From assembly GCF_019649055.1 (NCBI RefSeq), contig NW_026570223.1:3038001-3102000 (forward strand): a DNA stretch of 64,000 bases, written 5' to 3'. This stretch comes from Paramacrobiotus metropolitanus (lineage: Eukaryota > Tardigrada > Eutardigrada > Parachela > Macrobiotidae). The notes beneath the pieces are model-generated. The model saw only the letters and a program-made list of their open reading frames with translations, made no database searches and was not told where the DNA came from. Shown piece by piece: positions 53,716 through 64,000 of the stretch; the stretch's first letter is position 1, and each line of letters begins with the position of its first letter. A program made the position numbers and the translations under genes.

Positions 53716-54273
53716 ATGGCCGGCGAATTGGATTGGCAGAACGGTGTTGTTACCGACATTATGCGCGGTCCCAATCAGGGGAACCTGAACAATCTGGCCG
53801 TCATAGTGGATCGCAGCGCGGAGTTATATCGGGATATCCCAATCACCTTGCAAAACCTGGAGGTCGCTCCTGCTTTGGATATCCATTTTTTGCGCATTAT
53901 GGAGGCACTGGCAGTCGCGTGGTAGGATATCTGTTCGCTCAAGTTATCTTAAAATTGTTAATTTATAGGCACAAAGTTTGTTTGCAGCCACGGGGATATC
54001 CCGACAATTGGCAAGGAACTGCACTCTGCTATCGTGCTGGAACGCTGGGATTACCACGACATCGTCAGCCTCGGAGAGTTTCTCAAGCGCTGGCGAGTGA
54101 AGGAGGAAGTCATTAAAAGCATCATGCTGCCAGGTGGATTGCGCTGGCGCACAGGAAACGACCATTTCCGCGTGGTCTTCGTCGACGCATTTTTGTGCCC
54201 GTTTGCAGTTGGCGCGGACCGTGACGCGGAGGTACATAAAAACAAACGTATACTTTTTTTTATTAACATTTAG
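53716..54273 (+). CDS. Unrecognised two-exon gene, possibly truncated by a LINE insertion
   Basis: Exon 1 starts at ATG 53716 (MAGELDWQNGVVTDIMRGPN). A GTAGGA donor at about 53923 and a TTTGCAG acceptor at about 53987 join in frame, giving IMEALAVACHGDIPTIGKEL and then WDYHDIVSLGEFLKRWRVKE and RTGNDHFRVVFVDAFLC. The frame then runs to a stop at 54273, unless the GTACAT at about 54231 is a donor for a further exon that is now displaced. LINE sequence starts about 200 bases on. I recognise no family. The exon structure and regular amino-acid composition make a real gene or recent pseudogene more likely than chance. Confidence 0.45.
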
Positions 54274-54479
54274 GGAAAACATCATGGGGATAAATTTACC
54301 ACTGACTGCAAGAATCGGATAACTACTATTTTGTAACCCTATTCTATTGTACCGCGTTATTATTGTTTGGATATCCATGGAAACGTAAACGTGTGTGCGA
54401 AATTAGGGTGGCTTCGCAGATGAATTTTTTGTCTAGTTGTTTATGCGATTGGCTCTTCACTGCGGAATCCCAAAGTTGG

Positions 54480-55860
54480 CGAATGTCGTCAATACGGAAC
54501 ATTTGATTGCTGATGGAGCGTATAGTTTTCAACGCGCTCGCGACTGCACCCGCAGCTGTGAACATCATATTTGAAGTGGCTGCGATATCCCTCTATCGCT
54601 TACAAACACTAAAAGATATGAACATAGCACATGCTTTGGTACAATACCCTGAACAGCAACATTCGCACAAATCTCCATCGTCGTACATTGTGCAGCGACT
54701 GGATGCGATGGGACTGAAGTTTCCTACCAATGTTGTTTTTCGTGTTCAGCAAGTTCTTCCCTACGTCTACGCGTCTTTGCGCTCCAGGGTCATTATTTCA
54801 GCACTGCAGGCATCAGCCGTGAATCACAATACAACTGCCAAGCGTCTCCTCTCTACAGGACATATGTTAATTTATACCGATGGATCAAAACATGGCGATA
54901 ATTGGAGCTGCAGTTGTTGTTTTTACTAGCCAAGCAGTGTACCGGAAAGAATACCGACAACCGGCTCATGCAACTGTTGCGCAAGCGGAACTGTATGCAG
55001 TCCATCAAGCTTTGCTGTACATGGGGCAGTCGGAAGTGCGTCGTGCTTTTCTATATTCTGACTCGAAAGCCGTATTGGATGGTATTAGTGCCACTATTTA
55101 TGGTTCGCCTAACAAAGACATCAAAGAAGTACAAGACTGTCTGCTGTGGTTACTTTCGCGCGGTGTTGAAGTAACCCTTCAGTGGATCCCAGCTCATATT
55201 GGTATTTATGGGAATGAAATGGCAGATTTGGCGGCAAAACAAGGAGCTCATTTACCGGAAAACGAAGGTTTGCAACTGCCGTTGTCAAAAGCGTCGTTTA
55301 GACAACTATTAAGCACTTCCATTTCTGCCGAATGGCAGAAAAATTGGTCAGCATCTCAAAAAGGGAGAGCTCTATACAATGTCCAACCGAATGTGTCTTA
55401 CTCGATATAGAGAAAGCCAGTACCGGTCACACGAAAAATGCAGGCACTTCTGACCCAACTTCGAATGGATCATTCTAGACTTAACGCGTCCCGACCTTCT
55501 CAGATATATGGGAATCCATCTTTGTGCTCTTGTGGTTTTGCACCGGAAACAACATACCACTTTTTCTATCATTGTTCTATTTGTAAGCATCCCTCCTTTA
55601 CTGTTTTGCGAAGTTTCCTAGAACATGCTGGCTTTACAGGACTGGGTTTCCTTAACATAAAGTGGCTGTTGCCGCTGCTTTCTAAAGTTTTGGAGTTCTC
55701 AAACAGATTTCGGTGATCCAATGATAAGCGACTAGTTTTTACTATCTATGCTTACTCTGTTCCTTGGCAATTCTTCTAATTTTATATTTGTTGGAGCAAT
55801 GGTCCCTGAAAGGACTACGCTGTATGTTTATGCAACAACAACAACAACAACAATACACCA
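54480..55860 (+). mobile_element. 5'-truncated LINE 3' end with RNase H domain
   Basis: This is the C-terminal end of a non-LTR retrotransposon ORF2. The RNase H catalytic residues are visible: D in IYTDGSK, E in AQAELYAVHQALLY, D in FLYSDSKAVLDGI and the final D in WIPAHIGIYGNEMADLAAKQ. A one-base insertion separates TDGSK from the following strand (about 54895), and a stop interrupts the frame at about 55408, after which reading resumes (LTQLRMDHSRLNASRPSQIY and a Cys/His knuckle CSCGF...YHFFYHCSIC) to a stop at 55716. The copy ends in (CAA)n at 55833-55851, a usual LINE tail. Reverse transcriptase is missing, so the copy is dead. The layout fits the I/Jockey group of LINEs; the clade is not settled. 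Confidence 0.87.
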
Positions 55861-56682
55861 ACTATAAAGTATTGATGCTCATAAGTGCGGGACTTCATAA
55901 ATGGCAAAGGCGTCACATCCATATTAATTTAGAATTTTCAAATAGTTTTGGACATTTCGGAATATTGTATTCGCAAAGCTATTCAGAAATATTTATTGAA
56001 ATACCTCCAAAATTTGAAATTTCTACAATTTAAAATACTTTTAAGCATTTCAAGCATATTTCCAAAGCTGGCCCCGCGCAGCAGGGCTAATGCCTCTATA
56101 TTTTAGCATTTTAACGTTTGAGAAACGTCGTAATAAAATTTAATAATTAATTCTGATTATTTCAACAACACACTAACAGTAGTTTCGCAACACATTACGT
56201 ATTCTTCATTTCGTATTCATGTTCTGTTTTCTAGAAAGGTATTACTAGAAAGAATTTCTACTTCTTCCAATACAGGAAGTATTTCCACAAAATGAACGAC
56301 GTATTTCTGCACTCCAAATTTCATCATTATATTTCCATACCTAAAATGCAACTTATCGCGCGCTAGAGCGACTACCATTAAGTGGTTTTGAAAAAGCTTG
56401 AGATTAAGAAAAAAATTTTGAAGCTTATTACTATTGTAAAATTTCAGAATATTTCAGAAAAATTCTTTAAAAAATAAATACAGTAATCATATTAATAAAT
56501 TAAAGATAAATTAATGGGCATTATGAAGCGCGGCCAAAGTTGTATTATAGTGACTGCAATCTGTAGTTCACGATTTTAAGGATTCTTAGTTTTTTTAAAT
56601 TTCTTAGACTTCTGAGGATTTTCCAAACAGCGATAGCGATGGTTTCTTCATTTATAATTTGTAGTATAATTAAACGAAATGG
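55861..56682. other. AT-rich spacer, no gene seen
   Basis: Low-complexity, A/T-rich DNA between the LINE tail and the inverted repeat of the RT element. No supported feature. Confidence 0.4.
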
Positions 56683-59600
56683 CTGTGCGCCCCGACAAAC
56701 CGGGCGCATTGAATTTCGCTTTGAGCCCCGAATTTCCGGGCGCAAAAATATTGGCGATCTGCTGTTTTCCCGTATTTATGTTTTAAATTGGCTTCTTTTG
56801 TTTATATAACCATTCAATTTTCCTGTTGTATTGTCAAAAGCAGAACAACTTACGCACACCTTAAGTTCTTAACCTGTAAATTTATTTGCTTTAATGCCGA
56901 CTACGCCAACAACAGCGACGACGCGTAATTAAGCTTTATTTGAGCATTGGATGAAGACACTATCACCGGAACACGGGTCACCGACGCGAAGGTTGCAGGA
57001 AAGCAGAAGTTTAAAAAGCCTTAGTAGCTAGTTTATCCCCTTTTTTTATCGCATGGTTTATTGAAAAGGTTGCTTAAAACGTCGCGGAACTGGTCTGAGA
57101 GATCCTGATTTTAAGCAACTTTACCGCATGCTAATACGAGTAACACTGGCTTATCACGTTCTGTGAGCAACAATTGTCATAGGTCATCTAGGACGGCACG
57201 GAAGTCCACTCAATGCACAAAACTTTACCAAAACAGAATTAGCAAAGCCAATTCCGGTTAACGTAGCGGGAGGTAGCTGCACGGCTGGACGACTTGGTTG
57301 AACGGTGTTCAGCCGAGAAAAACCATTAGGGTGTGTCGTTGGGATGTAAGTACATCCCAATACTGAACAAGTAAGGAGATGGTGAGTGTGCCTGGAGAAA
57401 CAGGGGAGTCCTTACTGTCGGCCCTGTCCAAACTGGCCAACCTAGCTCTATCCGGAAAGATCCCTGCGGCGGCCAAGAGAGTGTTCTTTGGTGGAATGTT
57501 GACGCCTCTATTAAAGAAAAACGGGGGTATTCGTCCCATAGCTTGCGGTTGCACATTGCGGCGGCTATTTGGAAAAGTTATCAGCCGACGCGTTCAAGAT
57601 GAGATGGGAGAACTATTTCGTCCCGTGCAGCTCGGTTATGGTACTCGTGGAGGTGCAGAAGCGGCCGTACATGCTGCTCGTAAATTTGTACGGGATGACT
57701 GTTCTGAAGTACAGGTTGTGGACTTTGCTAACGCTTTTAACACGGTCCGCAGAGATGTGATGTTGAAGAAAGTGGCGGAAGTTCTTCCTCAATATTATGC
57801 GTTTATCTCCGCGGCATACAGCACTCCGTCGTCATTGTTTTGTGGAGACCAAATTATTGCCTCTGCCCATGGTATCCAGCAAGGGGATCCACTTGGCCCG
57901 TTACTGTTTTGTTTGATCTCGGCTAATTTGTCCAGAGAATTACAGTCCGAATTAAACATCTGGTTTTTGGATGACGGCACGTGCGGCGGGGATCCGGATA
58001 CCGTTTTGGGAGATTTCATGACTATATTGGGAAAAGCACGCACACTCGGCTTGCAGTTGAATTTGTCGAAATGCGAGCTGCACGTTTTTGGTGGCACTGA
58101 ATCCGAGCGGAAAGAAGTCATTGAAAGTTTTCACTCTATTTCACCTGAGATTCTGCTGGTTTCGTCGGAGCAGCTGGACCTCCTTGGTGCACCACTTACT
58201 GATTTGGCGATTGGGCGAGTGTTAGATGGAAAGATCGGTCAGATACGACGTCTGACTGATCTGCTCGGTGTGTTGCCAGCGCATCAGTCATTGTTCCTTT
58301 TGAAGAACAGCCTTTCGCTGCCGAGATTGTTGTTTACTCTTAGGTGCGCCCCGTGTTGGAAGTGTCCAGATAAACTGCGCCTGTTTGACGATACCGTGAG
58401 GAGAAAAGCGGAAGAAATTACGAATGTAGAAATGTCCGACACCGTGTGGCGACAAGCGATTTTACCTGATCGCCTTGGAGGAATCGGCCTTTGTAGGGCG
58501 GAGGATGTAGCGTTGCCTGCATATCTATCTTCGTGTTATGCTACGGATCCTCTGGTCTGTGAGATTGTCCCGGATACTGGTCAAAGCCCTAGAGAAAATG
58601 TGGTTAAGGTTTATCAGGAGAAACTTGGAAGACCCACCGCCTATGCCGAGCCGTCGTTTCCAGTCAGCGTGGACCGGTGTGATGTACGACAAAATGCGCC
58701 GTCTCTTAGTGGACAATGCCGACGTTATCGCTAAAGCTCGCTTGTTGGCCCTGTCTACAAAAGTCTTCTGCATGGTTGTCGGCGCTGCCTGTGTCCAGTT
58801 TAGGAAACCTTCTTGATGATGTCAGTTTACGAGTGGCTGTGGCTTTACGCTTAGGTGCTTTTATTTGTAATGAGCACATATGCCGTTGTGGCGAAATGGT
58901 TGACAGGTACGGTCATCATGGCCTTTGCTGTAAGAAAAGTGCAGGACGAATCCGGCGCCACAGCGCGCTCAACAACATAGTTCAGCGGGCGTGTGGATCT
59001 GCGAAAATATCCGCCATTTTGGAACCTCCCGGACTTGATAAGGAAACTGGAAAACGACCAGATGGCATGACCCTGTATCCTTGGCAATATGGAAAACCAT
59101 TAGTATGGGATGTCACTGTAGCTGACACGCTAGCGGCAACATATATTGGCCAAACTTCTGACCACCCTGGCGCTGCCGCGAAAGCCGCTGAGATTCGAAA
59201 ACTGGGAAAATATGAGAAGTTGAGGGATCGATACATTGTACAGCCTTTTGCTTTCGAAACTATGGGATCCTGTGGACCAAGCACTAGTGGTTTTATCTCG
59301 GATCTGGCCAAACGTATTCGGGAGCAGACTGGAGAAAGCCGTGCGAAGCAGTTTTTGTTGCAGCGTTGCAGTTTAGAAATACAACGGGGCAACGCTGCCT
59401 GTGTTCTTGGTACAGTCGAGTGCAGTCGCAATCTCGATGAACTGTTTTTGCTTTTCTAGAGGTTTACAATGACTTGTATAGGATAACAATTATTGTTATT
59501 AGTTATCAACGCTAAATCTTCGAGCGCCATTAGTGCACAAAGATGGAAAAAATGTTTAAATGTTGGCAGAACAAGTAATGCAACTCCGATTGACGATGTC

Positions 59601-60079
59601 GAACAGCGATTGCACACTTGTGTTTAGTACATTTTTTAGTTGCTGTTGTGTCCACTGCAGTAAATCGACTTCAGTATCAGTAAAGTTGATTTACAGGAAT
59701 CAAGTCGTTCTTCCCCCACCCTAACCTCGACGCCAGTGACCCGTGTTCCGTTGCTAGTGTCTTCAACCAATGCTCAAATAAAGCTTAACGATTACGCGTT
59801 GTCGCTGTTGTTGCCGTAGTCTGCATAAGCAAATAAGTAAACTTACAGGTTGAGGTATGCCCTATATTAAAGCTGTTCTGCTTTTGACAATACAATAGGA
59901 AAATTGAGTGGTTAAATAAATAGAAAATCCAAATAAAACATAAAAACCCTTCGTAAAAAACAGCAAATCGCCAATATCTCTGCGCCCGGAAATTCGGGGC
60001 GCAAAGCCTAATTCTGTGCGCCCGACCACTCGGGGCGCACAGCTAAATTCTATGCGCCCGGTTTGTCGGGGCGCATAGC
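56683..60079 (+). mobile_element. RT/nuclease element bounded by about 0.3 kb inverted repeats
   Basis: About 3.4 kb lies between two inverted repeats, 56683-56994 and 59721-60079, which match over most of their length at roughly 80% by eye. Shared phrases include GTCAAAAGCAGAACA, GCTTTATTTGAGCATTGG, GAACACGGGTCAC and TATTGGCGAT. At their outer tips are GC-rich mini-hairpins of the form GCGCCCG-N5-CGGGGCGC, three in the right arm and two in the left. Inside is a reverse-transcriptase gene with a C-terminal zinc finger and PDG...WDVT nuclease-like domain. Inverted terminal repeats are not typical of non-LTR elements, so either this is an unusual element class or two inverted copies of another repeat flank it by chance. 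Confidence 0.7.
57379..59459 (+). pseudogene. Reverse transcriptase with zinc finger and PD-(D/E)xK-like nuclease domain (two frameshifts)
   Basis: RT motifs come in order: GGIRPIACGCTLRRLFGK, the motif A aspartate in VVDFANAFNTVRRD, HGIQQGDPLGPLLFCL and the catalytic WFLDDGTCGG. A thumb-like region (LGLQLNLSKCELHVFG) and a helical part with LPDRLGGIGLCRAEDVALPA follow. The frame then shifts near 58640 and again near 58765. After that come LRVAVALRLGAF, a Cys/His cluster (CRCGEMVDRYGHHGLCC), KRPDGMTLYPW and GKPLVWDVTVADT. The last two resemble the P-D and D-x-T of restriction-like endonucleases. Together this fits a non-LTR-type RT family widespread in invertebrates. ATG 57379 follows the inverted repeat by about 380 bp; the start is uncertain and an N-terminal part may be missing. 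The shifts suggest a dead copy, unless recoding occurs. Confidence 0.85.
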
Positions 60080-60130
60080 AGTCACCATAATTAAAATACT
60101 TAGTCGGACACAGGTACGACAAAAAAGTTA

Positions 60131-60630
60131 TAATTCTAAATAATTCTAAATAATTCTAAATAATTCTAAATAATTCTAAATAATTCTAAATAATTCTAAA
60201 TAATTCTAAATAATTCTAAATAATTCTAAATAATTCTAAATAATTCTAAATAATTCTAAATAATTCTAAATAATTCTAAATAATTCTAAATAATTCTAAA
60301 TAATTCTAAATAATTCTAAATAATTCTAAATAATTCTAAATAATTCTAAATAATTCTAAATAATTCTAAATAATTCTAAATAATTCTAAATAATTCTAAA
60401 TAATTCTAAATAATTCTAAATAATTCTAAATAATTCTAAATAATTCTAAATAATTCTAAATAATTCTAAATAATTCTAAATGATTCTAAATAATTCTAAA
60501 TAATTCTAAATAATTCTAAATAATTCTAAATAATTCTAAATAATTCTAAATAATTCTAAATAATTCTAAATAATTCTAAATAATTCTAAATAATTCTAAA
60601 TAATTCTAAATAATTCTAAATAATTCTAAC
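60131..60630. repeat. Tandem repeat, 50 copies of TAATTCTAAA
   Basis: A 500 bp array of a 10-bp unit, essentially perfect: I find one internal variant, TGATTCTAAA at 60481, and a last unit ending in C. The 10-bp period matches one helical turn, so A/T tracts are in phase and the DNA should be bent. It lies between the RT element and the Mutator-like gene. Confidence 0.99.
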
Positions 60631-60724
60631 TGCTATAATGTCGGTAAATAATTTCTAAATAATTTTCTGTGCATTGTGATACATGCAATTACCGCGATCA
60701 TTGTGTGTGTGTTTTTCTGTACAG

Positions 60725-62824
60725 GATTGTTCGCATTCTCGCAGACGGTGATTCGAAAGGTTTCAACGAGGTGAAAAAGATATACCGCTGTCGAAAACTG
60801 AACGATCACAGCCATTTCGGAAAAAGATTTGCACCGCGTATAGAAACCATAAAAAAGAATTGCAAGGGCGTTCTAAGCGATGGGAAAAAAATATCCGGTC
60901 CCGGCCGACTAACAGCTGACATTGGTAAAGAAATTGGAAAACTAGTGGCCAGCAATCTCGTTCGCAACGTTACCTCGACCACACCGTTAGAAGAAATTGA
61001 AAAATGGGTGAAGGCGCCATATTTCCATAAAATTTCCAGCGATGAAAATCCCCAGCACGAAAGGCAAGTACATGCAGTACGAGGACGAGCTTAGTACATG
61101 TGATAGACAAAAAAACTAGCGAGAGAATCTGATAACCATTTGCGTGCTGTGCAACACTGTCAGCCACCTTAGGCTGGCGGTAGCCGCGCGCCGTCACGCA
61201 GCCGTTAGCTGAACACGGCCTGCTATTTACTGTAACGCACACTCGTATTAAAATTTAAATGCGAGTTTTGTTTTGGTTTTATAACTTTGTTTATAATTGG
61301 TTCTCCGCAAAATTTCCAGCAACCAGTGACTGACATTAATTAACCAAGCTCTTGATAATAATGTTATAAAATTACCATCTAAATATAAAGATCCATCTGG
61401 CGAGATGTACTACGATGAGAATATCACCGACGTACGGCTACCTGCCAGTTTGTTTTCTGCACCTGCGATGGAGACTTCTTGCGCGAGTATCAGCGTTGTT
61501 TCGGGCCTACCGTTGAGTGAGAATTGTGTGGAGGAACCTGCCATGCCACCGTATACGTGAGCGAGCTGGAAGTTATACGCACAAATCTTCGAAAAATTCC
61601 ACTTTGACTGAAGGACAGATAGAAGAGATTGTGGCGTTCACAATCTCTAAAGCAGAAGGTTTTCTTCCATCGGTTGCAGCTGACAAAGTGGCTGCAGATT
61701 GGCACCATAATTTCATGAGCGCTCATCCTCAGAAAAGAAAACTTAAAGATTCTCGTCTGCGCGCCAAAGCAGGGCTTATTGCGACGGACAGTAAAGTAAT
61801 CGCAGCGCTCGAGCAGCGGGAAGCAGAAAAACTGCTGCAGAAAAATGAGCGAAAAAGAAACACTCGTAGCGGACTTAGCGATGTGACAAATACTCCGACT
61901 AAAATTAAAAAATCTTTCAGAATGGGTAAAAAGTGAGTCCTCTGAAATTTCACATGTGGTTCTACAAAGTCAAAGTTTTACTGTAAGAAATAAAGTGTGC
62001 GGTATTACTGGGGTGATTATTTGTATTAAATGTGATGTGTTTACCAGCACTGACAAACCTGGGTGGTTGCCCGTGTTGCACGGGCCGGGCATGGTTATCA
62101 GATTCTCTCGCTAGTTTTTTTGTCTATCACATGTACTAAGCTCGTCCTCGTACAGTTTTATCCAGTATACTGTACAGTATTATGCAGCACATCGATATTA
62201 GACAATATTAGCTAATAATATAATATAATATAATAATAACATACATAATAGCATACATATATAGTACTGGTTTACTAATTTACAACTGCAAGTTTATTCT
62301 CAGAATTTTAGACTGTACTCGTACGCGCTGCGTTGAAGTTTTGTTAGAACATCCGCTTACAATACAAACACTATATTAAATAATTTTACAGTGGCTGTGA
62401 TCCCAAGTACTGCCGTTATTTGCAAGCGAAAAGTGCCGGTCAGGAATATTTCCATGATCCAAAAAAGGTCATTCCGGAAGCCTGTATGGAAGCCATCTGG
62501 CCGGTATTTGAAGAGTTGACCACTGAAGAACTGCTCACTAGTTTGCAACACAATGGCAATACGGATCAGTGTGAGGCTTTCAATTCTATACTTTGGAGTA
62601 TAGATGGAAAAAATCGGCTCAGTTCGAAGGGAAATGTCACTTTCGCTGTGAATTTGGCAACCTGTTATTACAATGAAGGCCGTGAATGGACCCTGAAAAT
62701 TTTCGAAAAAACTGAGAAAAACACTTTTCGAAAAGTATTTTTTGCGATTATTGCGAAAGGTTTTAAACTTTTATATTGGTATGTTGGAGAATATAAGCTT
62801 TCTACCCAGAATGACATCGAATGA
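60725..62824 (+). CDS. Mutator-like transposase domain gene, 3' part, with a GC-AG intron
   Basis: Exon 60725-61063 and exon 62392-62824 join in phase 2. The first holds LADGDSKGFNEVKK, matching the DGDS of the Mutator-like transposase domain, then a Lys/Arg-rich stretch and WVKAPYFHKISSDENPQHE. The second holds GCDPKYCRYLQAKSAG, VFEELTTEELLTSL and NTDQCEAFNSILWS, matching the usual W-C, LL and N-E-x-x-N-x-x-x-W positions of this family. The donor reads AG|GCAAGT, the consensus of GC-AG introns, and only this junction gives a continuous PQHE-SGCDPKYC. The 1.33 kb intron contains the second TIR element. The 5' exons must lie left of 60725 but I could not find them, so the gene may be truncated by the tandem array. 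Domesticated gene or transposon fragment remains open. Confidence 0.75.
61080..62150. mobile_element. 1.07 kb TIR element, copy 2 (inverted relative to copy 1)
   Basis: Inverted near-copy of 5333-6406, with the same CGAGGACGAGC... ends and TA on both sides (61078-61079, 62151-62152). It sits inside the intron of the Mutator-like gene, 17 bases after its donor. Its internal frame (61517-61936) is shifted at the N-terminus by loss of one T compared with copy 1, and lacks one lysine (three bases). Confidence 0.88.
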
Positions 62825-63433
62825 TGCGGATCACATTCGAGTTGAAGAAACTTTCTCATTCAAGTTTTCAAGTCAAAGTTTTTTCTTTGTTTCTTGAATA
62901 GCTCTGTCTAGACAGAGGATAGACAAGATCGCAGCGCACCATTGGGTAGGCAGACCCTTTGCGCATGCAGCCAGAACAATGGCAACAGCATCCTTTCTAC
63001 CGTTTTAAAACTATTCCTGTTTTCCCAAACCCACTTTCATCTCATAGCCCTCCCCTTAAATAAAAATATTTACTGATTTGATGCAGGTGTGTTTCAGATT
63101 CAATGCAGTGGCTGTTGCGGTATATGCAGTACGAGTACACTATTATGTATGAAGTCTATGAGCTAGGGGGTAATTAATAACAATTATTTTTAGGTTTTCT
63201 CTTTTGTTTATTGGTTTGCCGTTATCGAAATGAGCAGTTGGGCGCACCGTACTGATAAGTTATTGGCAGTATACGACTACAAAATTGGCAAAAACCTTTA
63301 TCGATCAAAATAACAATTAATTATAACAAAACAAAAATATACCAGTTTACCGTTATTACGTAAATAGTGAACAATAAACATCGCTATAAAACCTTTTCGT
63401 TCAAATTGCCAAAAATTCTTCAGTGGTCAGTCG
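62825..63433. other. Spacer between Mutator-like gene and trehalase 3' end
   Basis: Convergent 3' ends. AT-rich, no feature recognised. Confidence 0.4.
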
Positions 63434-63949
63434 CTAGTAAAAATCATGTATTATCACAAGGATTAGGAGAATCGAGGCTGTGTACATAAATCGAGCAGCA
63501 ATGACACATCCGACATTGTTTCCTGGGTTGTCTCTGACCCTTTTGGAGGGCAAGGGAGATTCGTAGTGCGCATTATCGGATCGCTGGTCGTGTTGTCTCT
63601 TGTCATGTTCCAGGACTTTGTCTTGACTGTGGTCACTTCCCATGGGATCGACAGTGTGCATTTGAGCTAGGAACTGGAATGTTTCGCCCGTATCAATCGC
63701 CGGTTGATCGGACGAAGCCAGCCCGTTATTGTTCTCGTTGATACTGGGTTGAGCGTGCGGCTGTGGCCGGGGATGATCGTCCAAGTCTTGCTTCTCATCT
63801 TTATCTAAGATTTCGTTGTTATTTCCATCGTGCAGGATGTTGGGAAAAAGTTCCAGCAAGCGCAGGATGGCACCGTTGGTTGCTGCGTAGCCGCTTTGCA
63901 CCACGTATTCACCACCGCGACCATAATATCCACTTTGATTAACGTTATA
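63434..63949 (-). CDS. Trehalase (GH37), last exon only
   Basis: Trehalase splits trehalose into two glucose molecules. After a TTTTTGCAG acceptor the exon reads YNVNQSGYYGRGGEYVVQSG and then YAATNGAILRLLELFPNIL, matching the C-terminal GGGGEY-x-VQ-x-GFGWTNG-x-x-L block of animal trehalases. Here the usual WTNG is ATNG. A polar, Asp/Asn/His-rich tail of about 100 residues follows, ending in a hydrophobic segment (ARFMYTASILLILVIIHDFY) and a TAG at 63434. That end fits a GPI-attachment signal or a membrane anchor, as in membrane-bound trehalases. The active-site part is outside the window, so activity cannot be judged. Confidence 0.8.
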   Translation of the reverse strand, partial: YNVNQSGYYGRGGEYVVQSGYAATNGAILRLLELFPNILHDGNNNEILDKDEKQDLDDHPRPQPHAQPSINENNNGLASSDQPAIDTGETFQFLAQMHTVDPMGSDHSQDKVLEHDKRQHDQRSDNAHYESPLPSKRVRDNPGNNVGCVIAARFMYTASILLILVIIHDFY

Positions 63950-64000
63950 CTGCAAAAACATACAAATACAAATATTCGAGTTGACGTTAAAAATGAATGT

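Noticed and set aside
59960-60085. CRISPR-like spacing of short palindromes
   Set aside because: Only three units, eukaryotic context, and a matching set in the opposite inverted repeat; these are element tips.
59862-60122. Repeated CAPR-x-x-GR peptide pattern on the minus strand
   Set aside because: It is the translation of the three GC-rich mini-hairpins in the inverted repeat, not a protein motif.
63201-63433. RNA gene near the trehalase 3' end
   Set aside because: AT-rich with no tRNA box A/B pair or stable stem that I could see.

Overview
The window is nuclear DNA from a small-genome invertebrate animal. Genes are split by short (about 50-120 bp) GT-AG introns, protein families are clearly metazoan (RasGRF, homeodomain, VTI1B, trehalase), and Tc1/mariner, Mutator-like and non-LTR elements lie between and inside genes. 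AT content is high. I cannot fix the phylum from sequence alone: a trehalase with a hydrophobic tail and many divergent secreted or orphan proteins would suit a tardigrade or another ecdysozoan, but that is inference.

Layout. 1-1301 (-): 5' half of an XRCC3-like RAD51 paralogue. 2031-4985 (-): complete VPS45 in ten exons. 5333-6406: a 1.07 kb TIR element; its inverted near-copy lies at 61080-62150. 6959-7554 (-): relic of a reverse-transcriptase C-terminal domain. 8725-9398: a MITE. 9733-12577 (+): a seven-exon secreted Cys-repeat protein. 13932-15144 (+): a divergent homeobox gene. 16236-35945 (-): a 20 kb RasGRF gene in 18 exons, with introns that carry a MITE, an antisense nested gene (32517-33188) and a Cys-rich open frame (20253-20755). 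35946-39908: gene-poor, with a (TA)n tract. 39909-41471 (-): intronless USP14, divergent from VTI1B at 42064-45592 (+), whose second intron holds an apparently intact Tc1-like transposon. 46014 to about 48147 (-): the AFG1L mitochondrial ATPase, followed by a 244 bp palindrome. 49369-52192 (+): complete mitochondrial ATP synthase alpha in nine exons. 52988-54273 (+): two unrecognised coding regions. 54480-55860: a 5'-truncated LINE with an RNase H domain. 56683-60079: an unusual reverse-transcriptase/nuclease element between inverted repeats with hairpin arrays. 60131-60630: 50 copies of a 10-bp unit. 60725-62824 (+): a Mutator-like transposase gene whose GC-AG intron hosts the second 1.07 kb TIR element. 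63434-63949 (-): last exon of a trehalase.

How the genes fit together. The host genes are mostly housekeeping: endosomal SNARE fusion (VPS45 and the Qb-SNARE VTI1B act in the same trafficking step), proteasomal deubiquitination (USP14), mitochondrial energy and quality control (ATP synthase alpha, AFG1L), recombination repair (XRCC3) and Ras activation (RasGRF). They are linked by position only; I see no operon-like organisation. The best candidates for undescribed biology are the TIR-bounded RT/nuclease element, the secreted repeat protein, the homeodomain with a two-residue loop insertion, and the palindromic elements. Exon junctions were read by eye from splice consensus, reading phase and family similarity; no transcript evidence was available.
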